42,635 nt of DNA. It comes from Yaniella sp. (GTDB taxonomy: Bacteria; Actinomycetota; Actinomycetes; Actinomycetales; Micrococcaceae). The notes beneath the pieces are model-generated. The model ran no database searches. It was not told the DNA's origin and saw only the letters and a list, made by a program, of their open reading frames with translations. A program made the translations under genes and the position numbers. Of this stretch, positions 7,992 through 15,856 are shown one piece after another; position 1 is the first letter of the stretch, and every line of letters starts with the position of its first letter. Location of the stretch: NCBI RefSeq assembly GCF_030453185.1, contig NZ_JAKDKW010000013.1, forward strand, positions 1 through 42,635, in the 5' to 3' direction.

Positions 7992-9308
7992 GTGAATACA
8001 CCCGCAGGCCCCTCGCTCGTTGGCACCACCGTCGACAACCGTTACACCATTACACAACGGATCGCACACGGCGGCATGGCCACCGTCTATCGTGCCGTCG
8101 ATACCAGGCTCGATCGCGAAGTCGCGCTAAAAGTTCTGCGCCCAAATATGGCCGAAGACCCAGCTGTGATCGAAAAATTCGAAGCAGAAGCTAAGAATAC
8201 TGCCAAGATCAATCACCCGCACGTGATCAACGTCTACGACCAGGGCGTGGGCCCAGCTGGAGATGGCAACGTAGCCTTCCTCGCCATGGAGTTCATTGAA
8301 GGCCATACCTTGCGTGAAGTCATGCGTGCGGCAAAGGACATGACAGTTGAAGAAACATGGAACATCGCCCTCCCGATCATCCGGGGTGTAGCAGCGGCAC
8401 ACCGAATCGGTCTTATCCACCGCGACATTAAACCCGAAAATGTTCTTGTATCTCACGACGGCGACATTAAGGTGGCTGACTTCGGCTTGGCTCGCGCTGC
8501 CTCAAATCATACGGGGACTGGGATGGCCCTGATGGGCACCGTGTCCTACATGTCGCCCGAACTCGTGACCGGCGAACAGGCCGATGAACGATCAGACGTC
8601 TATGCACTCGGCATCCTAGTTTTCGAGATGCTGACGGGAAGCCGTCCTTATACAGGGGAATCTGCTGTAGCTATCGCCGTCCAACACACCAACTCCCGTG
8701 TCCCGGCCCCGTCCACGCTCGTCTCGGGTATAAGCGCTGCCGTTGACGACCTCGTCCTGCATATGACCGAGCCATCCCCAGAAGATCGTCCGGCAGACGC
8801 AACTGAGGTACTCATCCTGATCCAGCATTTGCTCGAAAACCCCGATACCGCTGAACAACTCGCGGGACACGTCCCGGCTGACGAAGCTGATACTCAGGCT
8901 TTTAACGACGTCGCGACGCAACCATTCGACCAGACAGCAACGCGCCCATATCAGCCGAGTCCCGAATCGGCTGAAGTCGACGGTTCAATGGACGTTACCG
9001 GTCCCCCACAACCAGCAGCACCTCCGCAACCAAATGTCTCGATCCTTCCGCCTTCGGTCACAGCAGAAACAGCACCGGCTGGCGATTTCAACCATTACCA
9101 GCGGGAGCCTGCACCGTCTCACCGTGCGGTGATGCCTCAGACCCGCGCCCTTGACAACCAGAAGCCGCATGAACCCGCGCAGAACTTTGCACCAATCGCT
9201 CCATCGCGAGCTGCAATCATGACATTACTGATCGTCATGGCAGCCGCTGCAACCGTTTTATTCGGCCACTGGGCCGGCACATGGATTATGAGCTGGCTGT
9301 TCGGCTAA
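7992..9308 (+). CDS. pknL: PknL-type Ser/Thr protein kinase
   Basis: A 438-residue membrane kinase. The kinase domain (about 14-275) shows the Gly-rich loop IAHGGMATVY, the ATP-binding Lys47 in ALKVL, catalytic HRDIKPEN with Asp145, DFG at 163-165 and the SPE motif of the activation loop. A linker rich in Pro, Thr and Gln (about 276-405) carries TQAF (301), TQPF (309) and TRPY (317). One transmembrane helix (about 408-430) ends the protein, so PASTA sensor domains are absent, as expected for PknL. The adjacent Rv2175c-type gene fits its known substrate. The GTG start has no ribosome site and is probably leaderless. In M. tuberculosis PknL is linked to envelope and transcription control; that role here is inferred. 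Confidence 0.92.
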   Translation: MNTPAGPSLVGTTVDNRYTITQRIAHGGMATVYRAVDTRLDREVALKVLRPNMAEDPAVIEKFEAEAKNTAKINHPHVINVYDQGVGPAGDGNVAFLAMEFIEGHTLREVMRAAKDMTVEETWNIALPIIRGVAAAHRIGLIHRDIKPENVLVSHDGDIKVADFGLARAASNHTGTGMALMGTVSYMSPELVTGEQADERSDVYALGILVFEMLTGSRPYTGESAVAIAVQHTNSRVPAPSTLVSGISAAVDDLVLHMTEPSPEDRPADATEVLILIQHLLENPDTAEQLAGHVPADEADTQAFNDVATQPFDQTATRPYQPSPESAEVDGSMDVTGPPQPAAPPQPNVSILPPSVTAETAPAGDFNHYQREPAPSHRAVMPQTRALDNQKPHEPAQNFAPIAPSRAAIMTLLIVMAAAATVLFGHWAGTWIMSWLFG

Positions 9309-9488
9309 CCTGATAAAAGTTTCAGTGAAGGACCGCTCACTGAAGTGGCGATAAGCTCACAGAATTCTCCCCTTCCGGTTCGAAAATACACCGTCAAAGG
9401 GTACATGCCCACTATCCTCGGGAAGTTACACGTCCACAGTCGTCATGAAGCAGTGATTGCCGCCAGACGGTTCGGGCTCATCCCCTAG
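9309..9488 (+). pseudogene. Truncated LuxR-type response-regulator remnant
   Basis: Directly after the pknL stop, in the same frame, the translation runs open to a TAG at 9488. Its last 33 residues read like the end of a LuxR/NarL helix-turn-helix: TVKGYM (recognition helix), ILGKLHVHSR, then HEAVIAARRFGLIP, a typical response-regulator C-terminus. The preceding stretch (SEG, TEVA, then PVRKY) only loosely follows the first half of the motif and seems to contain inserted residues. No receiver domain, start codon or ribosome site is present, because the kinase gene occupies the space. I read it as the decayed 3-prime end of a lost regulator. It is not translated unless the pknL stop is read through. 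Confidence 0.55.
9321..9344 (+). terminator. Hairpin after pknL
   Basis: Perfect eight-base arms TTCAGTGA and TCACTGAA with an eight-base loop, starting 12 bases after the pknL stop. It lacks a T tract and overlaps the regulator remnant, so its activity as a terminator is uncertain. Confidence 0.45.
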
Positions 9489-9515
9489 TGCATCGCCTTT
9501 GAACCAATAAACATT

Positions 9516-9555
9516 TTGACCCCCGCAGTTTGAAGTCGAATTCTGCGAGGGTCAA
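9516..9555 (-). terminator. Terminator hairpin of the DAHP synthase gene
   Basis: Arms TTGACCCCCGCAG and CTGCGAGGGTCAA pair with one mismatch around a 14-base loop. It begins five bases beyond the end of aroG. The minus strand continues AAAATGTTTATT, a weak T-rich tail. Confidence 0.65.
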
Positions 9556-9560
9556 ACAAT

Positions 9561-11012
9561 TTACTTGGTTGTTGGCGACGAGGCCGTGCTGTCAGCGTTC
9601 GCTTGAGCAGATAATGCTTCAGCAACTAAGAAAGCCAGTTCTAACGACTGTTGATGATTCAGCCGAGGGTCAACCAAGGTCTCATAGCGCTCGTCAAACG
9701 CGGACTCGTCTACTTCTACGGATCCGCCCAGGCATTCGGCAACATCATCACCGGTCAGCTCGATGTGCAGTCCACCCGGATGAGTTCCGGTAGCTTGGGC
9801 GACTTCAAAGAAACCACGGACCTCGTTCATGATGTCTTCCAGGCGACGGGTCTTGTAACCATTGGCCGCAGTAATGGTATTGCCATGCATAGGATCGTTG
9901 ATCCAAAGTGGCGTAGCTCCGGCGGCTTTGACACCCTCCATAATGGTTGGCAACTTTTCGCGAATGGTATCTGCGCCCATACGAATGATGAAGGTCAGGC
10001 GCCCTGGTTCGCGGTTGGGATCAAGCTTTTCCACGAGTTCCATAGCCTCATCGACCGTGGTCGTTGGCCCGAGCTTCACACCGATTGGGTTACGAATACG
10101 GGAAAGGTAGTCTACATGCGCGCCATCCACCTGGCGGGTTCGTTCGCCTATCCAAACAAAGTGTGACGACGTAATGTAAGGCAACCCGGTACGTGAGTCC
10201 ACGCGAGTCAATGCCCGCTCATAATCCAGCAGCAAAGCTTCGTGAGCAGAAAAGAACTCCACTGTTCGCAGTGCATCAAAATCCGCTCCAGCAGCAGCCA
10301 TGAAACGGACAGCACGATCAATTTCTGCTGCTAGCTCGTCAAAACGAGCGTACGCAGGGTTGGACATAAAACCCTTGTTCCACGAGTGGACGGTACGTAA
10401 ATCAGCAAAACCGCCAGTAGTGAATGCCCGAATAAGATTCAACGTCGATGCAGAGGTGTGGTATGCCTGCATCATTCGACGTGGGTCGTGACGACGGGAC
10501 TCTTCAGTGAAGTCGAACCCGTTGACGATCTCTCCACGGAACGATGGCAAGGTGACATCACCGCGAGTTTCCATATTCGAAGAACGTGGCTTGGCAAATT
10601 GCCCTGCCATACGCCCCATCTTGACCACAGGCACTGATGCCCCGTAGGTCAATACAACGGCCATTTGCAAAATTGTGCGGATTCGCGATGAAATTTTGTT
10701 TGCCGTTGCGCCGGCAAACGTTTCTGCACAGTCGCCACCCTGCAGTACAAACGCGTTGCCAGAAGCTGCCTGGGCAAGCCGTTCACGCAGGACATCAACT
10801 TCACCTGCAAATACCAAGGGCGGAACGTGGGACAGCTCGTTGAACGTGTCGTTAAAGATTTGTTCGTCATACCACTGCGGTGCTTGCTTTACGTCAAGAT
10901 CCCGCCATTCATCCAGGCCTGGATAGTCAGCAGCGCCTTGGGAAAGGTTCGTCCCGAAGGGTTCAATCGCTTGAGTATTTTCCGCAGTGTCATACATCAT
11001 GCAGCCCAGCAT
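9561..11012 (-). CDS. aroG: Class II 3-deoxy-D-arabino-heptulosonate-7-phosphate synthase
   Basis: First enzyme of the shikimate pathway, joining phosphoenolpyruvate and erythrose 4-phosphate. The 483-residue length and motifs fit the class II (plant and actinobacterial) type: VLQGGDCAETFAG (about 91-103), KMGRMAGQFAKPRS, an FVWIGERTRQVDGAH region, RIGNP-like SRIRNPIGVKLGP, and RMGADTIREKLP. In M. tuberculosis the homologue (Rv2178c) partners with chorismate mutase and is allosterically inhibited by aromatic amino acids. Three Met codons lie close together at 11012, 11000 and 10997. None has a clear ribosome site, and a TATGCT hexamer would suit a leaderless start at 11000. The position after pknL follows the mycobacterial order. 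tyrA in this window acts later in the same pathway. Confidence 0.95.
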   Translation of the reverse strand: MLGCMMYDTAENTQAIEPFGTNLSQGAADYPGLDEWRDLDVKQAPQWYDEQIFNDTFNELSHVPPLVFAGEVDVLRERLAQAASGNAFVLQGGDCAETFAGATANKISSRIRTILQMAVVLTYGASVPVVKMGRMAGQFAKPRSSNMETRGDVTLPSFRGEIVNGFDFTEESRRHDPRRMMQAYHTSASTLNLIRAFTTGGFADLRTVHSWNKGFMSNPAYARFDELAAEIDRAVRFMAAAGADFDALRTVEFFSAHEALLLDYERALTRVDSRTGLPYITSSHFVWIGERTRQVDGAHVDYLSRIRNPIGVKLGPTTTVDEAMELVEKLDPNREPGRLTFIIRMGADTIREKLPTIMEGVKAAGATPLWINDPMHGNTITAANGYKTRRLEDIMNEVRGFFEVAQATGTHPGGLHIELTGDDVAECLGGSVEVDESAFDERYETLVDPRLNHQQSLELAFLVAEALSAQANADSTASSPTTK

Positions 11013-11145
11013 ACGGGGCCTAATCCCGCAGTTGGTAGTTCATGACGCTATAAGCCAATACGATCTTTTTGTGAGCGCAATCGTTGGAAAACGGCATCTG
11101 GGATCCATCCTGTTTGCGCGGGTGATTATGCTGGAGGTAATGGGT

Positions 11146-11931
11146 ATGCAGCAATCTTCAATTTACCTTGAGCCAGATCCGCTCGGGATACTTAATCATG
11201 ATGGGATCCGATGGGCTGTTCTTTTGCTGCACGGATTCACTGCGGGACCAGACTCGGTGCTCCCCTGGGGCCAAGCTCTGTCCAAAGCCGGTGCAACTGT
11301 ACGCATCCCACTACTCACCGGCCACGGCACCAATGTTGCTGACCTCGCACGAACAAAAGCCGGCCGGTGGCGTACCGACGTGCAACAAGAGCTCGATACT
11401 CTGCTCGCCGGCCCCTATGATGCAGTAGCCGTTGGTGGTTTATCCATGGGTGGTGCCCTTGCACTCGATGCAGCAGCACACCGTCCAGTCAATGCAACCT
11501 TTGTTGTGAATCCTGCACTTAGCTTCAAGGTTAGTGACCGCCTAGGAGTATTCCTCTCACCACTAGTGCATCGACTGGTACCAACAGTGGGACCATTGGC
11601 CGGCGACGTCAACAAGCCTGGTGTGTCAGAAAGCGCTTATGATCGGACTCCAGTGCCCGCAGTGCAGCAGTTGGCACAGTTATTTCGCACGACTCGCAGC
11701 AACTTATCGCGTATCGATTCTCCGGTCACACTATACGTCTCTCGAACAGACCATATTGTGCCGCGTTCGTCGGCACGCTTCCTCGAACGTCATCTTGATC
11801 CTGACCTGTTTGACAAGCTCGTGCTTGAGAACAGCTATCATGTCGCAACCTTGGACCATGATGCCGAGATGATCCATCACGATAGTGTCGCTAAACTCAG
11901 CGCTATGTCTGGAGGGCACCGTGAGCCGTGA
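11146..11931 (+). CDS. Alpha/beta hydrolase, carboxylesterase or monoacylglycerol-lipase type
   Basis: A 261-residue soluble alpha/beta hydrolase. The oxyanion segment LLHGFTAGP (about 27-35) and the nucleophile motif GLSMGG with Ser100 are clear. The acid is probably Asp202 in SRTDHIVP and the base His232 in NSYHVATLDHD. The layout resembles Est30-type carboxylesterases, which cleave short-chain esters or monoacylglycerols. The frame stays open upstream to 10987, but the ATG at 11146 is chosen because GGAGG lies eight bases before it. It overlaps the next gene by 11 bases, so the two are translationally coupled. The fatty acid-CoA ligase further downstream suggests acyl recycling, which is an inference. 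Confidence 0.88.
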   Translation: MQQSSIYLEPDPLGILNHDGIRWAVLLLHGFTAGPDSVLPWGQALSKAGATVRIPLLTGHGTNVADLARTKAGRWRTDVQQELDTLLAGPYDAVAVGGLSMGGALALDAAAHRPVNATFVVNPALSFKVSDRLGVFLSPLVHRLVPTVGPLAGDVNKPGVSESAYDRTPVPAVQQLAQLFRTTRSNLSRIDSPVTLYVSRTDHIVPRSSARFLERHLDPDLFDKLVLENSYHVATLDHDAEMIHHDSVAKLSAMSGGHREP

Positions 11932-12376
11932 CGACATGAACCGCGACGCCGAATGGGAAGACCTGGTTCGACGCCTCGGAGGAAACCCGGAGCAAGCAAA
12001 AAGCGAGCCCATCTTCGAAGAAAACGGTAATGAGGATCGTCCGCACGCCGAAGAGCAAAGCCGTCCATTGAGTGCACCCGGCCCGCGTGACTACACGCTA
12101 ACCGAGGACGATATTTCCGATTTCCAGCCGCCTGAACCGAAACCAGTTTCGGCTAGCAACCCTCGCACGGTGCTGTCGTGGCTGGGAGTTATTAGCGCCG
12201 CGGTTCTGTGGATTGTGGCGGGCATGGGAGGCTGGCAACTCCCGTGGTGGCTCAATATTGCTTCAACTCTGGGATTCCTGGCCGGAGCCATCAGCCTGTT
12301 CTTTCTGTTACCTAAAACCTGGGCACACCGAGATCGTTTTGACGACGATGACTACGGTGACGGCGCAAAGGTCTAA
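11921..12376 (+). CDS. Small actinobacterial membrane protein of unknown function
   Basis: A 151-residue protein. The N-terminal half is acidic and soluble, with a segment GPRDYTLTEDDISDFQPPEP (about 55-74). Similar GPRD(W/Y)...PPEP segments precede membrane helices in many actinobacterial proteins. Two transmembrane helices follow (about 87-104 and 110-130), then an Asp-rich tail. The GTG at 11921 has a GGAGG site five bases upstream and overlaps the end of the esterase gene by 11 bases, which indicates coupling. A tandem eight-base repeat AAAGGTCT covers its stop codon. I do not recognise a specific function. Confidence 0.75.
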   Translation: MSRDDMNRDAEWEDLVRRLGGNPEQAKSEPIFEENGNEDRPHAEEQSRPLSAPGPRDYTLTEDDISDFQPPEPKPVSASNPRTVLSWLGVISAAVLWIVAGMGGWQLPWWLNIASTLGFLAGAISLFFLLPKTWAHRDRFDDDDYGDGAKV

Positions 12377-12441
12377 AGGTCTAAAACCTGACTACTCCGA
12401 CAGGCCCGGCTCCATAACTCGTCAATCAAGATACCAGCCGG

Positions 12442-12447
12442 TAGAAT
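12442..12447 (+). promoter_or_regulatory. Candidate -10 element of the acyl-CoA ligase gene
   Basis: TAGAAT lies 43 bases before the ATG at 12490, leaving a leader that ends in a GAGGAG ribosome site. No good -35 box is visible at 17-18 bases, so the assignment is moderate. Confidence 0.4.
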
Positions 12448-12489
12448 GTGAGTCATATCTCATAACCACTTACGCCATAGAGGAGCCAC

Positions 12490-14304
12490 ATGCGAGAGAT
12501 CACCGTCCCGTTGCTGGTTGAAGCACCCCCGCATTCAAATGCTACTGATCTCATTGAGGACCACTTTGCCGACGACCCGAACCTCCCGCTGTTTGCCCGC
12601 CAAACAGCTCCCGGTGAATGGACAGACATTTCAGTCCGCGATTTTCGCGAAGACGTCCAAACACTGGCTCGGGCCCTCGCTGCCATGGGTATCGAGCAAG
12701 GTCAATCCGTAGCCATTATGAGTCCAACACGATATGAGTGGACACTCCTTGACCTTGCGATCATGTACACGGGTGCAGTCACCGTTCCCATCTACGAAAC
12801 GTCTTCCCCGTCACAGATCGCTTGGATTCTAGAAGACTCCAACGTACAGGCAGCCATTGTAGAAACCTCAGAACATCAGCGTGCGGTCCAAACCGCCATC
12901 CAGCGTGAAGGCCTCCCCGAACTTCGCGGCATCTGGATCATGGAAAACGGTCTCGACGACCTCCGCGCCCAGGCTGAACTTGGCCCCAATGCCCAAGATA
13001 TGAACCAACGACGTTCCGCAGCCAATTTGGACGATGTAGCAACGATCGTGTACACCTCAGGAACCACCGGCCGGCCCAAGGGCTGCATGATTACTCACGG
13101 CAACCTGGTGAATCTATCGCTCAACGTATTGGCCTCGGAAATGGGTTCCGTGTTGCCACGCGGTAGCAAGACTATTATGTTCATCCCACTGGCACACATC
13201 TTCGCGCGATTTATCTCGTTTCAGGCTATAGCAGCCGGCGCCAAAGTGGGCCACACACCCGATGTGAAAGATCTGGTTCCAGATCTGAAATCATATCAAC
13301 CCGACTTCATCCTGGCCGTCCCCCGGGTCTTTGAGAAAGTCTATAACTCGGCCATGCTCAGTGCTGAACAAGATGGCAAAGGGAAAATCTTCAGCACTGG
13401 CGCCGAAATCGCTGTCAAGTACTCCAAAGCCAAAGAAGCCGGTAAGATTCCAGTCGGCCTTCGAGCGAAGCACTGGGTCTTCGATAAGTTGCTCTATACA
13501 AAAATTCGGGCAGCTATGGGGGGTAATGTCAAAGACGCGATCTCCGGAGGCGGACCTCTGGGTGCATATCTCAGTCACTTCTTCCGAGGTGTCGGCGTCG
13601 ACATTAAGGAAGGCTATGGTCTAACAGAAACCACCGCACCGGTGACGGTCAATCGACCTGGTGACCGCACTCGAGTGGGCACCGTTGGGCTACCGGTACC
13701 CGGCAACAGTATCCGCATCGCCGATGACGGGGAAATCTTGGCCCAAGGTATCTCTGTGTTCAAGGGCTATCACAACCTGCCGGATAAAACCGCTGAAGAA
13801 ATGGTCGATGGCTGGTTCTACACCGGTGATGTAGGCCAACTAGACGACGACGGATTCTTATCCATTACCGGTCGGAAAAAGGAAATTCTCGTTACGGCTA
13901 GTGGGAAAAACGTTGCACCAGCACAATTGGAAGACCAGATCCGTGCTGATGGATTGGTCTCTCAAGTCATGGTCGTTGGTGACAATCAGAAATTCGTCGC
14001 CGCGATCATCACATTAGATGCCGAGACTGCCCCGTCCTGGCTCAAACAACGTCAACTTGATGAGTCCATGACAATGGCCGACATGTCACAACATCCAGCA
14101 GTTCGCGATTATGTTCAAAGTCTGATCGATCAAGCCAATGAATCCGTCTCTCGGGCAGAATCAATCCGTGAATTCAGGATCACTGACCAAGACTTCACCA
14201 TCGAATCCGGCCAGATGACCCCATCGCTAAAGATCCGTCGCGAGACTATTATGCGCGACTATTCTGATCTCATCGACGATATTTACCAGCCAGCTGCATC
14301 GTAA
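12490..14304 (+). CDS. Long-chain fatty acid-CoA ligase (FadD15 type)
   Basis: An adenylate-forming enzyme of 604 residues that activates fatty acids with ATP and then CoA. The P-loop like motif YTSGTTGRPKG is at about 188-198, the adenine and acyl site YGLTETTAP at about 376-384, then GWFYTGDVG and DGFLSITGRKKE with the hinge, and a C-terminal LKIRR with the expected catalytic Lys. Length and the N-terminal block around RYEWTLLDLAIMYTGAVTVP match the long-chain AMP-forming family that includes FadD15. The start has AGGAG four bases upstream. Its place after the DAHP synthase block parallels fadD15 (Rv2187). A symmetric hairpin follows the stop by six bases. Confidence 0.93.
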   Translation: MREITVPLLVEAPPHSNATDLIEDHFADDPNLPLFARQTAPGEWTDISVRDFREDVQTLARALAAMGIEQGQSVAIMSPTRYEWTLLDLAIMYTGAVTVPIYETSSPSQIAWILEDSNVQAAIVETSEHQRAVQTAIQREGLPELRGIWIMENGLDDLRAQAELGPNAQDMNQRRSAANLDDVATIVYTSGTTGRPKGCMITHGNLVNLSLNVLASEMGSVLPRGSKTIMFIPLAHIFARFISFQAIAAGAKVGHTPDVKDLVPDLKSYQPDFILAVPRVFEKVYNSAMLSAEQDGKGKIFSTGAEIAVKYSKAKEAGKIPVGLRAKHWVFDKLLYTKIRAAMGGNVKDAISGGGPLGAYLSHFFRGVGVDIKEGYGLTETTAPVTVNRPGDRTRVGTVGLPVPGNSIRIADDGEILAQGISVFKGYHNLPDKTAEEMVDGWFYTGDVGQLDDDGFLSITGRKKEILVTASGKNVAPAQLEDQIRADGLVSQVMVVGDNQKFVAAIITLDAETAPSWLKQRQLDESMTMADMSQHPAVRDYVQSLIDQANESVSRAESIREFRITDQDFTIESGQMTPSLKIRRETIMRDYSDLIDDIYQPAAS

Positions 14305-14310
14305 TACATA

Positions 14311-14358
14311 CACGAAACGTTCCGGACCGTGGCCGAGACCAGTCCGGAACGTTTCGTG
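14311..14358. terminator. Long perfect hairpin between convergent genes
   Basis: Arms of 17 bases (CACGAAACGTTCCGGAC and its exact complement) around a 14-base loop. It lies six bases after the acyl-CoA ligase stop and 15 bases beyond the mycothione reductase end, so it can serve both. Neither strand has a T tract. Confidence 0.75.
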
Positions 14359-14373
14359 CATACCATAGGTATT

Positions 14374-15801
14374 TTAAAGCTGTCCGGATTCTGGGACGTC
14401 GAGTCCCAACAGGGCATTTTCTACAACTTCTGCCATGGCTGGATGGATCCAATACTGTCCCCGAGCCATTTGATGCGCCGTGATGCCGAACGACATGGCC
14501 ATAATTATCGGCTGGAGCAAGTTCGTCGCTTCCGGTCCCATAATGTGGGCACCAAGCAACAGGCCGGTTGATTTATTGGCAATGAGCTTGACGAACCCAT
14601 GTGAGTCTTCCATTGCCCAGCCGTATGCGGTGTCACCGTAGGCTTGGATTTTTACGGTAATTGCGTCCTGACCAAACTGAGCACGTGCGTCGTCTTCGGT
14701 AAGACCGGTACTGGCGATTTGTGGGCGAGTAAAGACCCCCGCCGGAATTGGGCCCAACGTATCTGGTTTCATGTTGGCAGGGTTTTCTAGGTTATGCGAG
14801 ACGATGCGCTGTTCATGGTTGGCAACGTGTTTCAGCATCTCAGGATTTGCGATATCTCCGATAGCCCACACGTCTTTGAGCGGGTGGCCGTTTGATAGGA
14901 CACGAAGATATTCATCCCGGGCGATCACATCACCGACCAAATCGATACCGGTGGCTTCCAGATTCAGTCGGTCTGTATTGGGGAATCGTCCCGTAGCCAG
15001 CAAGACGACATCCCCGGTGAAGGACTCCACCACATCGTCGTTATTCTGGCCAGTAGCACTGACATTGACTCGTAGCTGCTCACCTTCGTGTTCGATGGAA
15101 TGCAGCGTCCGGTTCAGGGCAAGTTGCCACTGTTCCTGCGCGACACGAGTGAAGCGCTCCGAAACGGTCTTGTCATGGCTCGATAGCAATTGTCCGGAAC
15201 GATTGACTTGGATAACTTCGGATCCTAAGCCTGCAAAAATTGCGGCGAATTCCGAGCCAATATATTTTCCGCCGACAATAATGATGCGCTTGGGCAGTTC
15301 TTCCAAGCGCATCACTGTGTCCGATGTGTGCACTCCAGAGAGATTTGTTCCAGGTACATCGGGCAGGCTCGGTCGAGAACCCGCAGCGATCACGATCTGG
15401 TCTGCTTCAAGAACTCGACCAGACGCGGTCGTCAATTGTTTCGGACCTGAGAAATGGACTTCTTCCGCAATCAGTGTTGTGTGGTCCAGTTCCACATCCC
15501 GGTAATGTTTTCCACCGTCGGAAATGGCATCGATTCGAGAGAAAATACGATCACGGATCGCTGGCCAGTCCGCAGATTGGAAGGCCATGTCCACGCCTAG
15601 TCGGGCACCTTCAGAAGGATAAGAAGCTAACTGCGACGGGTATGCGAACATTTTGGTTGGGATGCATCCAACGTTCAAACATGTTCCACCAAAGACTCCA
15701 GAGTCGATGATGGCAACTTTTTTGTCATCCCAATAGGGCGTAATAAGAGAATTACCGGACCCGGAACCAATGATGGCCAGATCGTATTTTTCGATGCTCA
15801 T
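14374..15801 (-). CDS. mtr: Mycothione reductase
   Basis: A 475-residue FAD-dependent disulfide reductase that uses NADPH to reduce oxidised mycothiol, the actinobacterial counterpart of glutathione. The FAD-binding start YDLAIIGSGSGNS (6-18) has the GSGSGNS form typical of Mtr rather than dihydrolipoamide dehydrogenase. The redox pair is Cys41 and Cys46 in GGTCLNVGCIPTK. A second nucleotide-binding region begins RIIIVGGKYIGSEFA, and the C-terminus has the active-site His in YWIHPAMAEVVENA. The ATG at 15801 is chosen because it starts right at the FAD fold; the frame is open for 23 more codons upstream. It lies 55 bases behind pyruvate carboxylase on the same strand and may be cotranscribed with it. 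Confidence 0.92.
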   Translation of the reverse strand: MSIEKYDLAIIGSGSGNSLITPYWDDKKVAIIDSGVFGGTCLNVGCIPTKMFAYPSQLASYPSEGARLGVDMAFQSADWPAIRDRIFSRIDAISDGGKHYRDVELDHTTLIAEEVHFSGPKQLTTASGRVLEADQIVIAAGSRPSLPDVPGTNLSGVHTSDTVMRLEELPKRIIIVGGKYIGSEFAAIFAGLGSEVIQVNRSGQLLSSHDKTVSERFTRVAQEQWQLALNRTLHSIEHEGEQLRVNVSATGQNNDDVVESFTGDVVLLATGRFPNTDRLNLEATGIDLVGDVIARDEYLRVLSNGHPLKDVWAIGDIANPEMLKHVANHEQRIVSHNLENPANMKPDTLGPIPAGVFTRPQIASTGLTEDDARAQFGQDAITVKIQAYGDTAYGWAMEDSHGFVKLIANKSTGLLLGAHIMGPEATNLLQPIIMAMSFGITAHQMARGQYWIHPAMAEVVENALLGLDVPESGQL

Positions 15802-15856
15802 GCCAACAGTGTAATGGTTCCGAATCCGGTAATGAGATACAGGTTCACATCCAGCG

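Noticed and set aside
11885-11920. ATG at 11885 as the start of the small membrane protein
   Set aside because: It lies deep in the esterase gene without a ribosome site, while the GTG at 11921 has GGAGG five bases upstream.
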